64,000 nt of DNA from the NCBI RefSeq assembly GCF_001434895.1, contig NZ_AZEE01000002.1, positions 28,586 to 92,585 on the forward strand, written 5' to 3'. Position numbers and translations under genes: made by a program. The notes beneath the pieces are model-generated. The model had not been told where the DNA came from, made no database searches, and saw only the letters and a list, made by a program, of their open reading frames with translations. Numbering within the stretch: the stretch's first letter is position 1; every line of letters begins with the position of its first letter. Of the stretch, positions 61,154-64,000 are shown one piece after another. Source of the DNA: Secundilactobacillus odoratitofui DSM 19909 = JCM 15043 (GTDB lineage: Bacteria; Bacillota; Bacilli; Lactobacillales; Lactobacillaceae).

Positions 61154-64000
61154 TTATTCGTCATCTTGCTTACGTTTCTTACGTCCAGCGAGGCCAAGCA
61201 AGGTCAACAGACTGGCAAGACTTAGGCCAATTGCAGCACCGGTCTTATCGTTATCGTCACTGGTTTGTGGCAACTTCTTGTCTGAATCATTGGCGTTGGT
61301 ATCGTTGGCTTGAATCCCTGTTTGTGTTGTATCAGCCGAAGCATCATGCGTCGTATCAGCGTTTACAGTATCGTTAGCAGAATTCCGCGCTGTCGATCCA
61401 TTTGTGCTTGCACTTGAACCGTTAGCACTTGAATCAACACTGTCATTTGAGATCGATGAGGTAACCGAACTCGTTGCAGATGAGCTAATGACGGAACCAT
61501 TGCTGGTGTCTGAGGTCACGCTGCCATTATTTGCACTCTGGTTAGCAGCACTTTGACTTGCAGCCACGGCGGCATCACTGGCACTATCAACAGCATCCAA
61601 GGAACTAGCAATACTTGTAGCACTTGACGTAACCGCAATGGCTGAACTTGCCACGCTACCGGCATCAATTGCAACACTAGCGGCACTTGACGCCAAGCTT
61701 GAGGCGAGACTTGCAGCACTTGAATTACCTGCAGAAGCGGCACTCGATGCAACCGAAGCGGCTGAACTAGCAACACTAGCAGCACTTGAGGCAACTGCAG
61801 CGGCCGAACTGGCAACACTAGCAGCTGAGCTGGCAGTTGAAGCAGCCGATTGTAAGCTCGAATCATTTGGATGGTTCGAAGCTAAGCTACTTGCTGTCGA
61901 GCCTTGACTTGCAGCACTAGAGTGGACACTAGATGCGGTTGACGCAGCTGAGCTAGCAACGCTGGCTGAGCTGGCTGCCGCACTAGCATCATCTTGAGTA
62001 TGTGTCGTCGTTGCTGCCGAAGCGACACTGTCAATGGCACTCTTCACACTATTAACAGCACTTGATGCGTCACTGAAGGCTGAAGTGGCACTGCTATAGG
62101 CTGACGATGCTGAACTAGCAGCACTCGTGTCGCCAGCAGCGGTGGCTGAACTGTAGGCCGATGAAGCACTCGATGTGGCCGACTGAGCTGCACTGGCTGC
62201 ACTTGAAGCATCGTTGGCAACTGAAGCAAGGCTTGAAGCCAAGCTGTTGTCACTGGTCAAGCTGGCATCACTTGGATACCCACTGGCCATGCTTGAAACG
62301 GCACTTGAAGCACTGGCGATGTTACTCAAATCATCGGTTAAATGATCTGATGCGGCTACGCTACCGAGACTGCTCAACGCACTCGAAGCATTTGAAACCG
62401 TCGAGGCAGCACTTGAAGCGGTACTGTTAGCCGAACTAGCAACACTAGCTGCTGAACTGGCAGCACTTGAATCACCGGCTGTTGCTGCGGAACTTGCCAC
62501 ACTAGCAGCAGATGAGGCAGTGCTTGCAGCTGAACTGGCAACACTGGCTGCAGAACTAGCCGTATTGGCCAAACTCGAAGCCGTGCTTGCCGCGTCGCTC
62601 AAGCTAGTATCACTCGGATAATCGCTAGCAAGACTAGCAATCGAGCTGGCTGTGCTTTCACCATTGCTGAAATCAGTACCTGCTGAGCTGGCAGTTGAAC
62701 CTGCGCTTGACGCATTACTACTTGCAGCTGAGTTGTTGTTACCAACGTTACTGCTTGCAGCGCTCGAGGCCAAATTATCTAACGCCGTTACTGCACTAGA
62801 TGCAATCGACGCCGCCGTACTTGCTGCAGTTGAAGCATCCTTAGCAACACTATTAGCAGAACTAGTGGTTGAGCTATCAGAGGCTGTTGAAGCATCCTTA
62901 GCAGTTGCTGCAGCACTTGAAGCAAGTGAAGCAGCTGAGTTGGCGGCACTAGCAGCACTTGATGCTACTAACGCTAAGCTTGAAGCTGTACTTGCGACAT
63001 TGCTCATAGCACTGTTATCAGGATATTGACTCGCCATGCTATCGACATTGGCTGCCGTGCTTGACGTGTTACTTACCTGATCACTGGTTGGGGCAGCACT
63101 GTCAGTTGCGGTAGAAGCAGCGCTTGAAGCGTTACTTGCGTCATCTGAAGTGTGGACCAATGCGGCATCGGCATATACCTTAGCCAACGCAGCCATTGCG
63201 CTAGTGGCGTTGGATGAAGCTACGGTAGCTGCATTAGCAGCCTTCTTAGCTTCAGTCATGGCTGAACTTGCCAAATCACTATTTTCTGGATCAATGGCCG
63301 TTTTCGCACTCGCATACTGGGTTGCGGCATTAGTTGCTGCGGCACTTGCGGCGGTTGCAAAATCAGATGCTGCAGTTGCAAGGCTGGCTGCTTGACTGGC
63401 GAGCTTAGATAACTGTGCGTCATCACTGTACTCGTGCGCCATGCTTGCTACTGACCCAGCGATACCGGCAGCCGGTGCGACTACTGAACTGGTTGGTGTA
63501 GCTGCAGTTGCAGCATTTGTGGTCGCTGTACTTGCAGTTGCGACATCATCAGCAACGTGTTGCGTAGTTGCTGCAGCAGTGTTATCTACGACGGTGTTCT
63601 TCAAACTGCTAATGGCGCTTGAAGCACTCGCCAAATCACTGTTGGCATTGTTGAAATCAGTTGCTGCACTAGATGCGGCGCTTGAATCACCAGCTACTAC
63701 AGCTGAGCTGTATGCCGTTGAGGCATTTAAGGCACTAGCTGTGGCATTTGAAGCAAGTTGGGCTTGATTTGATGCACTGCTTGAATCCGTTTGTGTTGCA
63801 CCTGATAAGTTATTCAAGGTTGTATCACTTGGATAATCGCTCGTCATGCTTGACGTTGCAATTGACCCACTGGTGATGACACTTAGGTCGTTCTTGATGT
63901 GCTCACTTGTTGCAGCACTGCCTAAGCTTTTAATCGCACTAACTGCACTGTTGGCGGTTGAGGCAGCACTTGAAGCCAAGTTGGCTGCTGAACTAGCTGC
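61154..64000 (-). CDS. Ser/Ala-rich LPQT-anchored surface protein, N-terminus outside the window
   Basis: The reading frame continues past the right edge of the window, so at least 948 residues are seen without a start. Most of the sequence is a run of Ala-Ser-Ser-Ala-type units, arranged in six longer repeats of about 130 residues. These are marked by YPSD-x-SL-like (DYPSDTTL, EYSDDAQL, QYPDNSAM, DYPSDTSL, GYPSDASL, NHPNDSSL) and H-x-x-DD-like motifs (HVADDVA, HTSDDAS, HLTDDLS, HTQDDAS). The C-terminus is KKLPQTS, a hydrophobic helix and RKKRKQDDE, a standard sortase signal. The serine density resembles serine-rich repeat glycoproteins; no SecA2/SecY2 or glycosyltransferase gene lies in the window. 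Likely a glycosylated adhesin. Confidence 0.88.
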   Translation of the reverse strand, partial: AASSAANLASSAASTANSAVSAIKSLGSAATSEHIKNDLSVITSGSIATSSMTSDYPSDTTLNNLSGATQTDSSSASNQAQLASNATASALNASTAYSSAVVAGDSSAASSAATDFNNANSDLASASSAISSLKNTVVDNTAAATTQHVADDVATASTATTNAATAATPTSSVVAPAAGIAGSVASMAHEYSDDAQLSKLASQAASLATAASDFATAASAAATNAATQYASAKTAIDPENSDLASSAMTEAKKAANAATVASSNATSAMAALAKVYADAALVHTSDDASNASSAASTATDSAAPTSDQVSNTSSTAANVDSMASQYPDNSAMSNVASTASSLALVASSAASAANSAASLASSAAATAKDASTASDSSTTSSANSVAKDASTAASTAASIASSAVTALDNLASSAASSNVGNNNSAASSNASSAGSTASSAGTDFSNGESTASSIASLASDYPSDTSLSDAASTASSLANTASSAASVASSAASTASSAASVASSAATAGDSSAASSAASVASSANSTASSAASTVSNASSALSSLGSVAASDHLTDDLSNIASASSAVSSMASGYPSDASLTSDNSLASSLASVANDASSAASAAQSATSSASSAYSSATAAGDTSAASSASSAYSSATSAFSDASSAVNSVKSAIDSVASAATTTHTQDDASAAASSASVASSAASTASSVHSSAASQGSTASSLASNHPNDSSLQSAASTASSAASVASSAAAVASSAASVASSAASVASSAASAGNSSAASLASSLASSAASVAIDAGSVASSAIAVTSSATSIASSLDAVDSASDAAVAASQSAANQSANNGSVTSDTSNGSVISSSATSSVTSSISNDSVDSSANGSSASTNGSTARNSANDTVNADTTHDASADTTQTGIQANDTNANDSDKKLPQTSDDNDKTGAAIGLSLASLLTLLGLAGRKKRKQDDE

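Noticed and set aside
48779..64000. Tandem DNA repeats as a CRISPR or phase-variable array
   Set aside because: The periodicity is at protein level (about 125-130 codons) with diverged DNA. There are no short identical repeats with unique spacers.

Overview
The window looks like a chromosomal segment of a lactobacillus (Lactobacillaceae; the Lactiplantibacillus/Levilactobacillus/Secundilactobacillus groups fit, but the species cannot be fixed). The basis is Gram-positive ribosome binding sites, LPQT-type sortase signals, a KxYKxGKxW-type signal peptide on a giant adhesin, cre-type catabolite sites, an arginine-type carAB, acetate kinase, and sugar, amino-acid and quinone genes typical of the family. 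No rRNA, tRNA, CRISPR array, intact transposase or prophage is visible.

Layout. 1-8.3 kb: the end of a DASS anion transporter, a 48-residue basic protein, carA-carB, a lipoprotein and an HTH regulator. 9.2-13.6 kb: a xylo-oligosaccharide operon (GPH symporter and GH43 xylosidase) with its AraC-type regulator. 13.9-17.7 kb: a GNAT enzyme and a serine operon, serC-serA-histidine phosphatase, preceded by a serine-rich leader peptide and attenuator. 18.8-25.4 kb: an Mga-like regulator overlapping a secreted Ser/Thr-rich MucBP-type protein, a zinc-ribbon/AP2 protein, a small membrane protein, a matrixin-like protease and an esterase. 25.9-28.4 kb: an aminotransferase and D-2-hydroxyacid dehydrogenase operon with an aromatic-rich leader peptide and attenuator. 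28.4-36.9 kb: GH25 lysozyme, quinone-detoxification pair, acetate kinase, a second matrixin, an acyltransferase and a beta-helix wall protein. 37.8-48.6 kb: deoxyribosyltransferase, a TetR/oxidoreductase pair with two palindromic operators, a PTS IIC protein, acetoin reductase, xanthine permease, DedA, a second SerA-like protein and a hexapeptide acyltransferase. 48.8-64 kb: two large LPQT-anchored surface proteins, one of about 3944 residues with about 24 repeats of 125 residues, the other Ser/Ala-rich and cut by the window end.

Two structures stand out. First, two operons carry complete ribosome-mediated attenuators: a promoter, an RBS, a 20-codon leader peptide rich in the relevant amino acids (Ser; Phe/Tyr/Trp), alternative RNA stems and an intrinsic terminator directly before the first gene. 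Second, ten intergenic elements of 160-190 bp share a conserved core and a multi-branched fold. Their outer stems are complementary in every copy but have unrelated sequences between most copies, and eight of the ten lie as four convergent pairs.
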